Shown in pieces: positions 11,887-24,041 of a stretch of DNA of 64,000 bases (positions within the stretch are counted from its first letter, which is position 1; every line of letters begins with the position of its first letter). Under the pieces are notes generated by a model that did not search any database, was not told the origin of the DNA, and was given only the letters and a program-made list of their open reading frames with translations. The stretch is from Phlebotomus papatasi (Eukaryota > Arthropoda > Insecta > Diptera > Psychodidae). The translations under genes and the position numbers were made by a program. Location: assembly GCF_024763615.1 (NCBI RefSeq), contig NC_077224.1, positions 18,073,078 through 18,137,077 on the forward strand, written 5' to 3'.

Positions 11887-14800
11887 TCACGGAAGCGGCT
11901 TAGAGATTGCCTTGGAATTCTGTCCGCAGCGAGTGTCTTGAATCAAGTGACCCATTTGGAATGAAAATGTCGGCAGATCCGACGTAGCACAAATGTCCCG
12001 GACAATCTGGGATTCCGGAGCAAAACCTGCCGCCAGGAAGGATCGATAGAGCGTCTGACTGTTGACTTGGCCCATTGTGAAGAGGGTCTGCATGAGTTGA
12101 TCATAGAACAGTGCCCCTTCGGGCATCAGCAGACAATTAATGAGGGTGTACTGGAATGATGACAGCAAGTGCGTCTGGAATGCTTCCTTCTGATACAACT
12201 TCCAGTGCTCATTAACAGCCTGCAGACTCTTCAGGACAATCTGACAGATGTGCGGATCATTCTGCACCAGAGCATCCCCATACATCGTCAAAATAGCCAA
12301 GAATCTCTCTCCATGCTGTATCTTCTCTCCTTCAGTCCCACCAACTTCAGCATCAGTCTTCAGGCGTCTCAGGACGCTTGTCTTGTAGAAGTAGTTCCAG
12401 TGATTAATCAAAATCCCATCGAACAGCTCATAGAGCGTCGCCACGATGTCCGATTTGCTCGCCCAGTTGCTCTCCTGCACCAGAAAAGGCACCAAATGAT
12501 CCAGCGTCAGTTCCAGAATTGCCGGCAAAAGTACCCCAGCTCCCGATGTCTTGACAATCAAACACAGAATCTGCAGCAGAGTCTCCGTGGACTTCATCCT
12601 GGACTCTGTAAAACTATTCTTCGTGCATGCATTCAAAAATATCCCCAGAATATGTCTCACATATTCCGTTCCCAATTGAATCTGCAGTGTCCGGATAACA
12701 CTGAATCCAAAGGACAGCACTGCATCCGTAATGTCTGGACACGTTGAATAGTATTCATTGTAAATCTGCAGACTCTTTTCGAGAATTCCTCGAAACGCCG
12801 AAAGCAGAAGTTGCTTCGTCATCGACGCTGAACTTTCATAGTAATCGAGGATTTCTCGAAGGATCGGCAGTGAAGACACAACAATCTCAGTGACTTTCCC
12901 TGGGAGAGTCTGAGGCGCCACAGCCAAGATATCTTTGGCTAGGCTATTAATGTATTCACTGAGCCGATGAGCTCGTTGACTTAGAAATTCCTGCTGATTG
13001 CCGGAAGCAAGATTTTGCTGATGTGGCAAAATCAAACAGTTGCATATTGACTGAAAATTGAGTAAATTACCGGTTACAGCAATGCCAAAGCATGCTTGAA
13101 GGAGAGGAGCAAATTTAGTTTTTCTATTCTCTTGCTCCCAATATTGGATCTATATAGGAAAAATCATATATGTTATTCTCCCGAAGTATAGGCTTAAGTA
13201 TAAAACTCTACACCCGTTATTATTTTTGAACATGTGTTGTCCCGGGCCCTGGAATAACTAATTATTCGCTCTCAGGAGCCCAGAACTCGGAGCTTCATGC
13301 TCCTCATTTCACGGTCAAACCAAGACTTCTATTTTCCCTCTCGTATCATATATTACTCTCGTGCTGTCATGAAGGGAAAGGACACACAACTTTCAAATAA
13401 ATAACCGTTAGGACTATTGTAGAAGAATCGACTCCTACATATGAGACCATGTACTGAAAGTTAAATTTCTGATTCATAACCAATAGAAACTGTAAAGATT
13501 GATAATTCAAAAATATTATTAAATGGATCAAAATGTATTACAAGGATTACAAGTGATCACGGTCACGCCTCTGGCAAGTTTCCTGAAATTTGAAGCCACT
13601 TTCTCATATTTCGATTTTAATTTATATGGGATTTTTTGCACACGCAACTGTTACGCTAAATATCTAAAAAGAGAGAAGTTTTCCTGTATTATAAGATACC
13701 TTTCCGTATGGAGGGATAAATATACTAAATTTTTGTTTAAATACATTTTTTCCTCGGAGCACTGTGAGCTGAGTTCGAGATCAATTTAGGAAATTGGCTT
13801 AAACTAGCTCCATATAAAAAAATTAACTTGCCACATGCTTGATCACGGTAGGATAAACTAATTCAGAACCTGCTCCAAATGTGAATTTTTCACAACTTCA
13901 TATAGGAATCCTATCACAATCTCTTTATCTGATCCTTTACGCACCAGATAAATCGATAATCCAATTGGAAAATTTTGAGGATAATCTCTCCGAACAAATA
14001 AACGTTTTCAAAACGTAAAAGACGGCAGATTTTTGAAAAAAGATGTAATATTCATGAATTTGAGTTGAAAAACTAAAAAAAAATACTTTATTAGAAAGTT
14101 TAAGAAAACAATCCATTTAGGAATTGTTCTTTAAGGAAATTGCATTATTTGATCCATTTCTACACCGATTTTAGTGGTTTAAAAACAGATATAGACAAAG
14201 ATACATTAACGTTTTCAAGGATCTGAGTAGTTTTACTTGAAGGAAATGGCATTCAAACTTGAGAATAACGTCCAAAAGAAATATTCTTAGACCGAAAACC
14301 ATTGAGATTTGAAAAACGATATAAATCCTATATAAATCCGATTTTGATAATTTTTCTGGATCTAGACAAAGAGACAAAAATGTTTTTTTTAAATAACTGA
14401 AAGTAGCTTTTCTTGAAGAAAATGGCGTTTAAACTTGAGAGTAACGTCCAAAAGAAATAATCCTAGACGGAACACGATTTAGATTAAAACAAACGGTAAA
14501 GGGACGAAAACGATTTCATGGATCTGAAAGTAGTTTTTCTTCAAGGAAATAGCGTTTAAACTTAGACTAACGTTGAAAAGAAATAATCTTAGACCGTAAA
14601 TGATTTAGATTTGAAAAACGATAAAAAATCCTATTCAAATCCGATTTTGGTGATTTTGCTGCATCTAGACAAAAGGACAAAAACGTTTTCAATGATCTGA
14701 AAGAAGCATTTCTTAAAGGAAATGACGTTTAAATTTGAGAATAATGTCTAAAAGAAATATTCTTAGACCGAAAACGATTTATGTTTAAAAAACGGTATAA

Positions 14801-17800
14801 ATCCTATTTAAATTCGATTTTGGGGATTTTTCTGGATCTAGACCAAGGGACAAAAATATTTTCAAGGATCTTAAAGTAGCTTTTCTTGAAGGAAATAGCG
14901 TTTAAACTTGATACTAATGTTCAAAAGAAATATTCTTAGACCGAAAACTATTTAGATTTGAAGAACGGTATAATTTCTATTCAAATCCGATTTTAATAAT
15001 TTTTCTGGATCTAGTTAAAAAGACAAAAACGTTTTCAAGGATCTGAAAGTAGTTTTTCCTGAAGGAAATGGCATTCAAACTTGAGAATAACGTCCAAAAG
15101 AAATATTCGTAGACCAAAAACAATTTAGATTTCAAAAACGGTATAACTCCTATTTAAATCCGATTTGATGATTTTGCTGGATCTAGACAAAGGGACAAAA
15201 ACGTTTTCAAGGATCTGAAAAAAGCGTTTCTTAAAGAAAATGAAGTTTGAACTTGAGACTAACGTTCAAAAGGAAAATTCTTGAACCGAAAATGATTTAG
15301 ATATGAAAAACAGAATAAATCCTATTTATATCCGATTTTGATGATTTTGCTGGATCTAGACAAAGGCACAAAAACGTTTTCAAGGGTCTGAAAGTAGTTT
15401 TTCTTGAAGAAAATGGCGTTAAAATTTGAAAATATCGTCTAATAGAAATATTCTTAGACCGAAAACGATTTAGATTTGAAAAAACGGTATAACTCCTATT
15501 TAAATCCGATTTTGATGAATTTTCTTGATCTAGACAAAGGCACAAAAATGTTTTCAATGATCTGAAAGAAGCGTTTCTTAAAGGAAATTACGTTTAAATT
15601 TGAGAATAACGTCTAAAAGAAATATTCTTAGACCGAAAACGATTTATGTTTAAAAAACGGTATAAATCCTATTTAAATTCGATTTTGTTGATTTTTCTGG
15701 ATCTACACCAAGGGACAAAAATATTTTCAAGGATATGAAAATAGCTTTTCTTGAAGAAAATGGCATTTAAGCTTGAAACTAATGTTCAAAAGAAATATTC
15801 TTAGACCGAAAACTATTTAGATTTGAAGAACGGTATAAATTCTATTCAAATCCGATTTTAATAATTTTGCTGAATCTAGTCAAAGGGACAAAAACGTTTT
15901 CAAAGATCTAAAAGAAGCGTTTCTTAAAGGAAATGGCATTTAAACTTGAGACTAACGTTCAAGAGAAATATTCTTAGACCGAAAACGATTTAAATTCGAA
16001 AAACGGTATAAATCCTATTAAAATCCGATTCTGATGATTTTGCTGGATCTAGGGATAAAAACGCTTTCATGGATCTGCTGCAAGTACTTTATCTTGAAGA
16101 AAATGACGTTTAAACTTAATACTAACGTCCAAAAGAATTATTCTTAAACCGAAAACGATTTAGATTTGGAAAACGGTATAACTCCTATTTAAATCCGTTT
16201 TTGATGTTTTTGCTGGATCTATACAAAGGGACAAAAACGTTTACAAGGATCTGAAAGTATTTTTTCTTGCAGGAAATGGCACTTAAACTTGAGACTAATG
16301 TTCAAAAGAAATCTTAAACCGAAAACGATTTAGATTTGAAAAACGATATAAATCCTTTTTAAATGCGATTTTGACGATTTTTCTTGAACTAGGCAAAGGC
16401 ACAAAAACGTTTTCAAGGATCTGAAAGTACCTTTTCTTGAAGGAAATTACGTTTAAACTTGATACTAACGTCCAAAAGAAATATTCTTAGACCGAAAACG
16501 ATTTATATTTTAAAAACGGTGTAAGTCCGATTTTGATGATTTTTCTGGATCTAGACAAAGGGACAAAATCGTTTTATTGATCTCAAAGTAGCTTTTATTG
16601 GAACAAATTTTCTTTAGGCTTTCAAAGGTTTAGGTTTATGGTTTAGGTGCTTTTCTTGGCTAAAAATGTCCTTAGCGAATCTTTCCCCTAGTCTGAAATT
16701 TTTTTTAGGTAAGGTAAATTCTTATTCATGACTTATTTCTGCTTTCATATTTTACCCTTTTTTAACTTATTAAATATCGTATAGAGGGAGAGTGTCTCTC
16801 TCGCTACGCCTTGGACAAGATAATTTTATCCAAGACACAATCCACCATGGGAGATTTTTCAACTCAGGTGCATTTTTAAGAAATATCCTCATCTATATGG
16901 CCCTTGAGATCATCCTATTATAATTTTTTTCTAAGTTCAAAGTACAGTAGACTCTCACTCAATCGGCTCTTTTCAATCGGGCGAAAAATTTTGTTGACAA
17001 TTTTCACGTTTAATTATGAAGTAAATTTGCAAAAATTCGCTGTAGTTCTTCCTATTTTATCGTGATTCTTTATAACTGAGCGATTTTTGTGGAATTTACA
17101 AAGGCGATAAACCGGATGACATTTTTCCTCAAATGCCCAATTGAGAGAAAGTCTACAGTAGGCCTTGAAGGGGATTTGCTAACTGAGCTACTGCGATCCC
17201 AAGGGAACTGAAAGGGAAGTAATTTGAGATGACTAACCTGAAAAACAAGTTGACTAGTCTGTCTGTCGAGATGCGGAAGGTTCCTTCCAGCCTGAATCAT
17301 CTGCAGCATCCCACTCTGCTCCTGCAGCCCATTCGGCCGCATGATTGAGCTGATGCTGAGGAGCAATTGAGCAGCAGCCAGAGTCACAATCTTCGGCTCT
17401 GGCGTTTCCGTGGGCAGCAGAATCTGCACCACGACGTCAATCAGGGAATTGACTGAAGCATCGAACTTCAGCACCGTCGACCAGGGCAACAATCCGCGGA
17501 GAGCAGCCAGCATTTGAGCCAGAGTCTCTGCAAAGTCCGACTGAATTTCCTCATTGAACGTTGGCATCTTGTAGGGCTTCTTCGTGGCCAGGAATTTGAC
17601 TGTCAGCACGAGGCTGATGGCTACGGTCAGGACGAATTCTGAGACTCTTTCTGAGCAGGATTCGATGATGGGCACGAGACGTGAGAGGGTTTGACAGAGA
17701 CTTGAGAGATCGCGGAGGACACAGTGGATGTAGTGACATTTGGAAGTGCTAGTCCAGATGCTGGACTCATTGATTATGGCTTTTTCTATCACAAGGAACA

Positions 17801-19265
17801 CTTCGAAGGAAGCCTTCCAGGCATTGAGGACAATTTCGAGAACGGGCTCTGGGCTGCCTTCGGCGATCAGTGCGACTGTTTCTATGCACTGGGAGAGGAA
17901 GTGCTGCCACTCAGTCTCCAGATCATCGTCCAGGGTATTGTTGTCCAGGAGTTCCAGGAAGCCTTCGTTCTGATCATTCTGGAACTGCATTTTGTTGATC
18001 GTTCCCGCCACCAGGCTCATCAGGAGATCACTGTAGACACCGAAACCCTTGGGCAGGAGTGTCTTGACAATGGGCGTCCAGATGGCAAGGCGTTCCGTGA
18101 AGGCTAGGGCTCCGTAGCCGGCAAATGTGAATTTGTAGAGGGAATACAAGAGATTGAGGAATGTGTCATCGGCAATCCACCTAGAGGCTTGCTGAGTGGT
18201 GAAAAGTCTTAGGAGTTCAGTCAATTTGTCCTGGTACATCTCGGAGGAATCTCTGAGATCGTCCTGGAGCAGATTCATGATTCCCGTGGCGATTGCAACA
18301 TGCGGAATGGCAGTTTGGCGGTAGAAGAGCTCACAGATGGTGGTCAAGGTGGAGGTCGACACGGCTGGATGGCTGACGTTCCACTTGGCCAGCTCAAAGA
18401 GCCCACCCAGAAGGAAATCATCCAGTACATGCTCAAGAGGAATCCACGAAAACAAATGCTGAATGCAGGAGAGCAATTCCAAACTGGCACTCTCAAAATT
18501 CCTCTCAAACTCATCCAATTTAACCTCACTTCCAACATCAAGGAACACCTGACCGACCTGACCATTCCGGGACATTCTGTGCAGGCTCACCGAGAGGAAT
18601 CTATTCAACACACGAAATATTTCCGGAACACAAATAGCTACACAGCCCTGAAATTGTCTTTTTCTCTCACTCGTCACATCCTCCTTCGTGCTGGTCACTT
18701 CCTCCGAAGTTGTCCTCAAAAGGACAATCCCCAGCAAGAAATTTCCCTTCAGCAAACTCATCACATCACTCACATAACTAGGATGCTCCTGGGGGAACTC
18801 CCTCTTCCCCATCAGAGCAATCAACTGTGCCAATTTATTCCTCTGAAACCTCAAATCTCCTCCAACCTTCAAATAAACACTCCACAAACCTGCCCTTATA
18901 GCATTCCTCGCGCTCACCGGAAGCTGCTCCCACATCCGACAGATTGCCACTTCCACCGTCGAGGCATTGAAGAACCACACCGAAGCCCCAAAGTCCCCCA
19001 AATGCGGCAGACACTGCTGCCAGGCATTCTCCTGAAGCTGAAAGTGCCTCAGTCTGGCCTCAATCTCATGCTTCTTGTCATTAGATGTAGATCCAGCATT
19101 GAACAACTGCCACAGGGATTCAATTTCACAATATGACAACTTCTGGCCAGCACTTTCGATGGAAACCTTGGAAAAAAGATTGCAAATTAGTCACTCCCAG
19201 AGACCTTAACCTCAACCTTCATGTTTTGGGCAGAATCTCCCACAATTTTCAAGATATCTCACCAT
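11887..19265 (-). CDS. XPO6: Exportin-6 (nuclear export receptor for actin)
   Basis: Exons in transcript order: 19265-19263 (ATG only), 19166-17238, 13050-11887; 3096 nt, 1031 aa, phases matching. Human XPO6 is about 1125 aa. The N-terminal region (KKHEIEARLRHFQLQENAWQ) and residues 151-157 (LRTTSEE), then LFSWIPL, match the exportin-6 family as I recall it; the C-terminus keeps DLPTF...HLIQDTR. HEAT-like helices fill the protein. Family role: RanGTP-dependent export of actin-profilin from the nucleus; the fly orthologue is ebo. The start is the least certain part: the frame upstream of 19166 meets a TGA after the acceptor tttttccaag, so a spliced first exon is needed. The ATG at 19265 lies right at a GTGAGA donor, but the same frame runs up to an ATG at 19400, which would add 45 residues. 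The long intron 13051-17237 carries a satellite and a MITE. Confidence 0.92.
13051..14159 (-). other. 3' part of Exportin-6 intron 2 (before satellite)
   Basis: AT-rich intronic DNA without a gene. About 13590-13830 resembles 48475-48715 in the CAND1 intron (shared phrases GAAGCCACTTTCTCA and GCTCCATATAAAAAA), suggesting two copies of an old interspersed repeat. Confidence 0.55.
14160..16615. repeat. ~172-bp intronic satellite, about 14 copies
   Basis: Tandem units carrying, in order, TTCTTAGACCGAAAACGATT, TAAATCCGATTTTGATGATT, CTGGATCTAGACAAAGGGAC, AAAACGTTTTCAAGGATCTG and ACTAACGTTCAAAAGAAATA. The TAGACCGAAAA landmark recurs near 14286, 14464, 14591, 14762, 14935, 15107, 15281, 15450, 15625, 15798, 15973, 16143, 16312 and 16486, mostly 170-176 bp apart; one unit near 14464-14591 is truncated. 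Copies differ by roughly 5-15% by eye. The array lies wholly inside the Exportin-6 intron. Confidence 0.93.
16944..17162. mobile_element. pogo-like MITE, CAGTAGACTCTC-end family
   Basis: Terminal inverted repeats TACAGTAGACTCTC left and GAGAAAGTCTACAGTA right, TA at both ends. The interior matches 21131-21346 and the reverse complement of 22069-22293. It lies only about 76 nt inside the intron from the Exportin-6 exon 2 donor at 17237. Confidence 0.88.
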
Positions 19266-19269
19266 CTCT

Positions 19270-19960
19270 TCTTCCTCAGTGTTCTCAGGTTGTTCCTCTT
19301 CATGCACCTGACATTTATTCGGCCAAAAATGTAGCTTTTCACGGAGAAAATTGAAGAAAAACAAGACACTGAACTCTTCTATTGTCCCTTGGAAAGTCAC
19401 AACTGCAAGGGGCCATTCACTTCACTCACTGACCGACTTTTCGACTTTTGTCTCAAAAGGGTTTATCAACTCAAGATCAAAGGCTACTACAATTTCTTTT
19501 TCAATTTTTTTTTAAAGTAAACTTGAATTTACAAATAAAAATAATAAAAAAAATGGTATTTTTTAACGGCATATATTTTATTACTTTTTTTATTTAATTA
19601 GATTTCACGAAAAAAGGTAGACAAGGTAGACAAAAAAAAAAAATTTTTCAGCAATTCATGCATATAATTTTCATTCTCAATAAAATGCAAAAGGAACAAT
19701 AAAAATAATATATAGAGTACACAAAATTTAACATTTTATTATTTAAATTTAAAAGCTATTTTTCTATTTCTATTTATTTTAAACATGAATAAAAATATCA
19801 AAATTTTAAATAAAAAAATTACAAAAGAGTATTTGATATTTATTATTTTTTTATTATCTCTTTAATTTCTTCACAGAGCTTGGAAACATTTTAAATTTAC
19901 GAAATCAAATATTAAATCTGAGATCAGCTTAAAAATGAATGATTATGTTGAGGAAAATTG
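19270..19960. other. Exportin-6 5' flank and A/T-rich spacer
   Basis: 19270-19480 is moderate in GC and probably holds the Exportin-6 5' UTR and promoter (minus strand). 19490-19960 is extremely A/T-rich with homopolymer runs and no gene. Confidence 0.5.
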
Positions 19961-19964
19961 AACA

Positions 19965-20400
19965 CATTCACAGCGAACAGACTGGGCTTTTCTACATGGT
20001 CATTGCTTTTTCACGCTTTCATTGTTTTTTTACACGTGGAAAAAATATTCAAAAAATTGAGGCACCAAACCAATTTTTGCACCAATTTAATGTTTTTCTG
20101 TTCTCTGAGACAATATTTTTTTAAAAGAAAATGATTTATTAGTCAAATTTGCCAAATCTAAACACATTGAATCAAGAGCAGAAAGCAATTGACCGGTCAA
20201 TTGCTCCTTGCTCCTTTCTCAAGGTACTTATAATCGGAAAATTTTACTAATTAAAGAATATTAAAACTTTTTAAAGAATATTGGCTCATAAGGCGTAAAA
20301 AATATCAAATTAGTGCAAAAATTGGTTTTGTGCTGCAATTTTTTGAATATTTTTTCCACGTGTAAAAAAGCAATGAAAGCGTAAAAAAGCAATGAATTAG
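19965..20400. mobile_element. Foldback/MITE element, GAACAGACTGGGC-end family, degraded copy
   Basis: Left end GCGAACAGACTGGGC with internal TTACACGTGGAAAAAATATT; the reverse complement of that segment recurs at about 20300-20375. The left arm is the same as 22358-22470. The right terminus GCCCAGTCTGTTCG is missing, so the copy is truncated or has lost its end. Confidence 0.75.
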
Positions 20401-20791
20401 AGTTAGTTAAATAAATTAAGCCAATTTGAGTTAAATTTTGAAAAAAATGTGATAGTTTATGCCTCTTGCACATCTTTTAGATCAGGAAAATTTACTTACT
20501 TAGGTAGCACTACGTTCCATTGAGAGATAAGATCTTTTGCACAACCGCTCGCCATACTCCGCGATTCAAAACGATAACCCTCCAGCCAGTGATTTAAGGA
20601 CCTTATCCACTACCTCCTACCCTCCTTTGGGGACGTCATCTTGAGCGATCTCCTTCCGGCTTCGCAGGAAAATTCGATGAAATCAAAATTCGTATCCCTT
20701 TGTCAGAAATTTTGCATATATCTCTCCCATTCTTTCATACTCTCCTTCTTCTTTTGAACAACGCAACAAATTCAGTTTAGTTCAATCCAAT

Positions 20792-21114
20792 TACACTCAG
20801 CTCTTCGTTATCCGGCACTTCGTTATTCGGGTGACAGCTGCCAAACGCTGGCGGTTGATGTATTCAAAATTATTTTTACTAAACATGAAGTTTCTCCAGA
20901 GTGAGAATTAAAGTATTATTATCATTGTATAGAAGTTTTTAATACATTATTGTGATAAAAAATGAAACATAAGTACACCATGAAGGAAATTCTTTTGTTC
21001 TTTGTCAGACAGAAAATAAATTCAGACAGCACAAAATAGAAAAACTGTTATCATTCAAAAAACCTAAATGTCATTTTGTCCTCCAGTCAGACGGATAACA
21101 AAGAGTCGAGTGTA
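20792..21114. mobile_element. MITE, TACACTC...CTTCGTTATCCGG family, copy 1
   Basis: Inverted ends TACACTCAGCTCTTCGTTAT and ATAACAAAGAGTCGAGTGTA. The interior (GGTGACAGCTGCCAAACGCT) is shared with 23524-23829. About 323 bp, no coding capacity. Confidence 0.88.
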
Positions 21115-21130
21115 GCTATAAAGTGGGATA

Positions 21131-21346
21131 TACAGTAGTAGACTCTCGCTCAATCGGGCGAAAAATTTTAATAACAATTTTCACGTTTAATTATGAAGCA
21201 AATTTGTTCAAATTCGCTGTAGTTCCTCTTATTTTATCGTGATTCTTTATAATTGAGCGTTTTTGTGGAATTTACAATGATTTTAAATCTTGATAATTCA
21301 GATGACATTTTGCCTCAAATGCCCAACAGTGAGAGAGTCTACAGTA
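21131..21346. mobile_element. pogo-like MITE, CAGTAGACTCTC-end family
   Basis: Ends TACAGTAGTAGACTCTCGC and GAGAGAGTCTACAGTA; body parallel to 16944-17162. The left end has three extra bases (AGT repeated). Confidence 0.88.
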
Positions 21347-21629
21347 CGTCCAAATAGCTTGAAAAAGAAAGGACAGTGAATTTAGACTTTATGAAATTTT
21401 CTTGATCTAAAAGTGTGCTGAAACCAAAACTGATGATTTTTTTAAATTTCTACCTTTAATTTTCATTTTTCTCAGAGGCTACATTGTCAAAACTATTGAG
21501 ATTTGATTTAATTCAAGTGGAATGCGGATTGATCCAATAAAAACACTTTAATTAACACTAGAGAAAAAACGTGTATTTCACAGGAGATATAAGCTTCAAG
21601 AGAGAGAGATGCATAGTATGCAGTGACAG

Positions 21630-21862
21630 CATCCCAGCGAGCACCAAATGCTAATCGATTGCAATTCAGCTGAAAACATATGTATTTTCAGCTGAATTCT
21701 GCTAACCTTGAAACAAAATTGGCGATTCAGTGCCATTTCCATATATTTGGTTAGCACTTTTTGTTCGACAACTGCTGATAAGTCAGCAAATTTTTGCTAG
21801 TCGATTCAGCAGAAATATGCTGAAAACGCTACTTTTTTCAGCTAAGTGTGCTCGCTGGGATG
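21630..21862. mobile_element. MITE with CATCCCAGCGAGCAC ends
   Basis: Near-perfect inverted ends CATCCCAGCGAGCAC and GTGCTCGCTGGGATG, 233 bp, with a second internal palindrome around TTTTCAGCTGAA. No coding capacity. Single copy in the window. Confidence 0.88.
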
Positions 21863-22068
21863 TATGTATTTCAATTTTAAAATAACTGAACATCATATTT
21901 TCAACAAAAACCGTCAAAACACTAATTTGTCACACAAAGAACATTGTTTCAATTCTCGATGAAGTCGTATCTAATAAAATTCTACATAAAAAAGCAAAAA
22001 GCAATTGACTTAGAGCAATGTAAAGTGTAAAGAAAAGAGAAATGGAAAAAGAGCAGAAATGTTAGCAT

Positions 22069-22293
22069 TACAGTAGACTCTCTCTCAATTGGGCATTTGG
22101 GGCAAAATGTCATCCGGTTTATCGATAGATTTGGACGTCAAAGCCTTTGTAAATTCCACAAAAGGCGCTCAATTATAAAGAATCACGATAAAATAGGAAG
22201 AACTACAGCGAAGTTGAGCGAATTAGTTTTATAATTAAACGTGAAAATTGTCAACAAAATTTTTCGCCCGATTGAGTGAGAGTCTCTACTGTA
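22069..22293. mobile_element. pogo-like MITE, CAGTAGACTCTC-end family, reverse copy
   Basis: Inverted orientation relative to 16944-17162 and 21131-21346, with TACAGTAGACTCTCTC at the left and GAGAGTCTCTACTGTA at the right. Confidence 0.9.
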
Positions 22294-22357
22294 GAAAAAC
22301 ATGAGATAAAAAAATACAGTGCCCGCTTTGTTATTCGGATGATTGGGAGAGAATCAC

Positions 22358-22985
22358 ATCGAACAGACTGGGCTTTTTTACATGGTCATTGCTTTTTTAC
22401 TCCTTCATTGCTTTTTTACACGTGGAAAAAATATTCAAAAAATTGAGGCATCAAACCAATTTTTGCTTCAATTTGATCTTTTTCCGTTCTCTGAGACAAT
22501 ATTCTGTAAAAAGAAAATGATATTTTAGTAAAATTAGCCAAATTTAAATACCTTGAACAAAAAGCAAAAAGCAATTGCCCGGTCAATTGCTTTTTCTTGA
22601 CAATTCCATATCACATAGTCCGTTAACATTCTCTATTTGAATTCACTGATCGAAATTTCATCGACCACCATCGAAATCAGCTGATGCCAGGAAAAATCAA
22701 AACAAAGGAAATTTTACTCATAAAACTCTTGTGAAAACTTTTGAAAAGTATTTAAAATGAGTCTAGGCATCAGTGAAATTAAAGTTTAGTATAAAATACA
22801 TGTGAATAATGTGGACTACATTGTTTTGAACAACTGAAAATATTTCCCGTCTTGTACATTTTACTTACACTGGATGGCGCTGTTCTCAGTGAGTTTTCTA
22901 ATCGAAAACAATGAAGGTGTCATATTCACTTCTCCATTGCTTCTTTGAAAATCGATTAAAAGAGCAATGGCCCAGTCTGTTCGAT
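22358..22985. mobile_element. Foldback/MITE element, ATCGAACAGACTGGGC ends, complete copy
   Basis: Inverted ends ATCGAACAGACTGGGC and GCCCAGTCTGTTCGAT. The left arm is shared with 19965-20150. About 628 bp, no intact coding region. Inserted in the CAGTGCCCGC element. Confidence 0.85.
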
Positions 22986-23013
22986 GCTAATAAGAGAATT
23001 CTATTCTATTATA

Positions 23014-23333
23014 TGGAGTTAAGAAACACGGTATAGACTTTTTTTTTTAAAAAAAACTTCTCTATTTCCTCCTCTTACGACGTTTCGGAGAATGGATATC
23101 TCCTTCCTCAGGTCTACAATGTTTATGGACAAAAATAGTATACATAGGATTTTTTTTCTCTCCTTTCTTTTCAAATTTTCTAAAAAAAAAATAAAAAAAT
23201 AAAAAAATCCTATTTTTAGAGAACAGAGAGAATAGAGAATAGAGGAAGGAGACAACCAATCTCCGAAACGTCGTAAGAGGAGGAAATAGAGACGTTTTTA
23301 AAAAAGGTCTCTGTACCGTATTTCTTGACTCCA
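23014..23333. mobile_element. Foldback element, TGGAGTTAAGAAACACGGTA ends
   Basis: Inverted ends TGGAGTTAAGAAACACGGTA and TACCGTATTTCTTGACTCCA, with long subterminal inverted arms (CTCTATTTCCTCCTCTTACG and CGTAAGAGGAGGAAATAGAG). Flanked by direct copies of TTCTATTATA (about 23004 and 23370), part of the host element sequence. Open frames across it are repeat artefacts. Confidence 0.85.
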
Positions 23334-23410
23334 AATTATCCACAAAAGACCGAAAATACAATTCAATATTCTATTATACTTCATTTATTAAACAAAAACA
23401 CCACAAGATA

Positions 23411-24041
23411 CAGTGCTGTCTCTCTATATGCACAGTTTGGGTACTTTTTTTGACAGTTCTCTCTCTTAATATGCACAACTTTTTTTGAAATTCTCAACGG
23501 TTTTTTTCTTTCTTTTAATAAATTACACACGGCCCTTCGTTATCCGGGTGACAGCTGCCAAACGCTGGCGATTGATGTATTCAAAAGGATTTTTTATGAA
23601 GCATGCAGTTTGTCCTGAGTGAATTAATGTGTTATTTTCATTTTATCAAAGTTTTTGACACACAATCGTGCTACAAAATGAAACATAAACACACCACAAA
23701 GAAAATTCTGTTGTTTTTCGACAGAAAACAAATTCCCACAGCAGAAAATATAAAAAACGTTAACCAGATTCAAAAAACCAAAATGTCATTTTGTCCCCAC
23801 GTCAGCCGGATAACGAAGAGTCGAGTGTATCATTTTTTTATTGTTCTTGAATTTCGTGTGTTATTTTAAATATAATATGAGACACAAAAAATAAAATTAA
23901 GAAAATTAAAAACAAGAAAAATTATTTACCAAGAAAATAATTTTCTTTATTACTTTGTCAAAATGTAAACAAATTGATTTTGAATGCAACCGACACAAAA
24001 GCTGTGCATATAGAGAGTGTGCATATAGAGAGACAGCACTG
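23411..24041. mobile_element. MITE with CAGTGCTGTCTCTCTATATG ends
   Basis: Inverted ends CAGTGCTGTCTCTCTATATG and CATATAGAGAGACAGCACTG, flanked by TA. The empty site is visible at 33875 in the sister host copy (CACAGTATAATTC), so a TA target duplication is supported. It contains the 23524-23829 insertion. Confidence 0.9.
23524..23829. mobile_element. MITE, CTTCGTTATCCGG family, copy 2 (innermost insertion)
   Basis: Shares GTGACAGCTGCCAAACGCTG and the CGGATAACGAAGAGTCGAGT end with 20792-21114. Lies inside 23411-24041, which is itself inside 22315-24121. The 88-codon plus-strand frame at 23603-23869 is not conserved in copy 1 and is not called. Confidence 0.88.

Noticed and set aside
12169..12747. 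192-codon plus-strand open frame opposite Exportin-6 exon 3
   Set aside because: Antisense shadow of a conserved coding exon; no start context or homology.
14160..16615. Possible CRISPR-like array
   Set aside because: Units are contiguous ~172-bp repeats without unique spacers, in an animal intron.
17070..17237. Extension of the Exportin-6 frame past the CAG|GTTAGT donor
   Set aside because: The extra residues run into a MITE and lose family similarity, while splicing at 17237 to 13050 continues the conserved exportin sequence in frame.
18300..19136. 278-codon plus-strand open frame opposite Exportin-6 exon 2
   Set aside because: It lies wholly antisense to well-supported Exportin-6 coding sequence, has no recognisable domain and is explained by codon composition of the real gene.
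17070..19265. Importin-13 as the identity of the minus-strand karyopherin
   Set aside because: The LRTTSEE, LFSWIPL and C-terminal DLPTF...HLIQDTR blocks fit Exportin-6 better than Importin-13.
23062..23361. 99-codon minus-strand frame
   Set aside because: Lies across the arms of a foldback element and low-complexity A/T runs.
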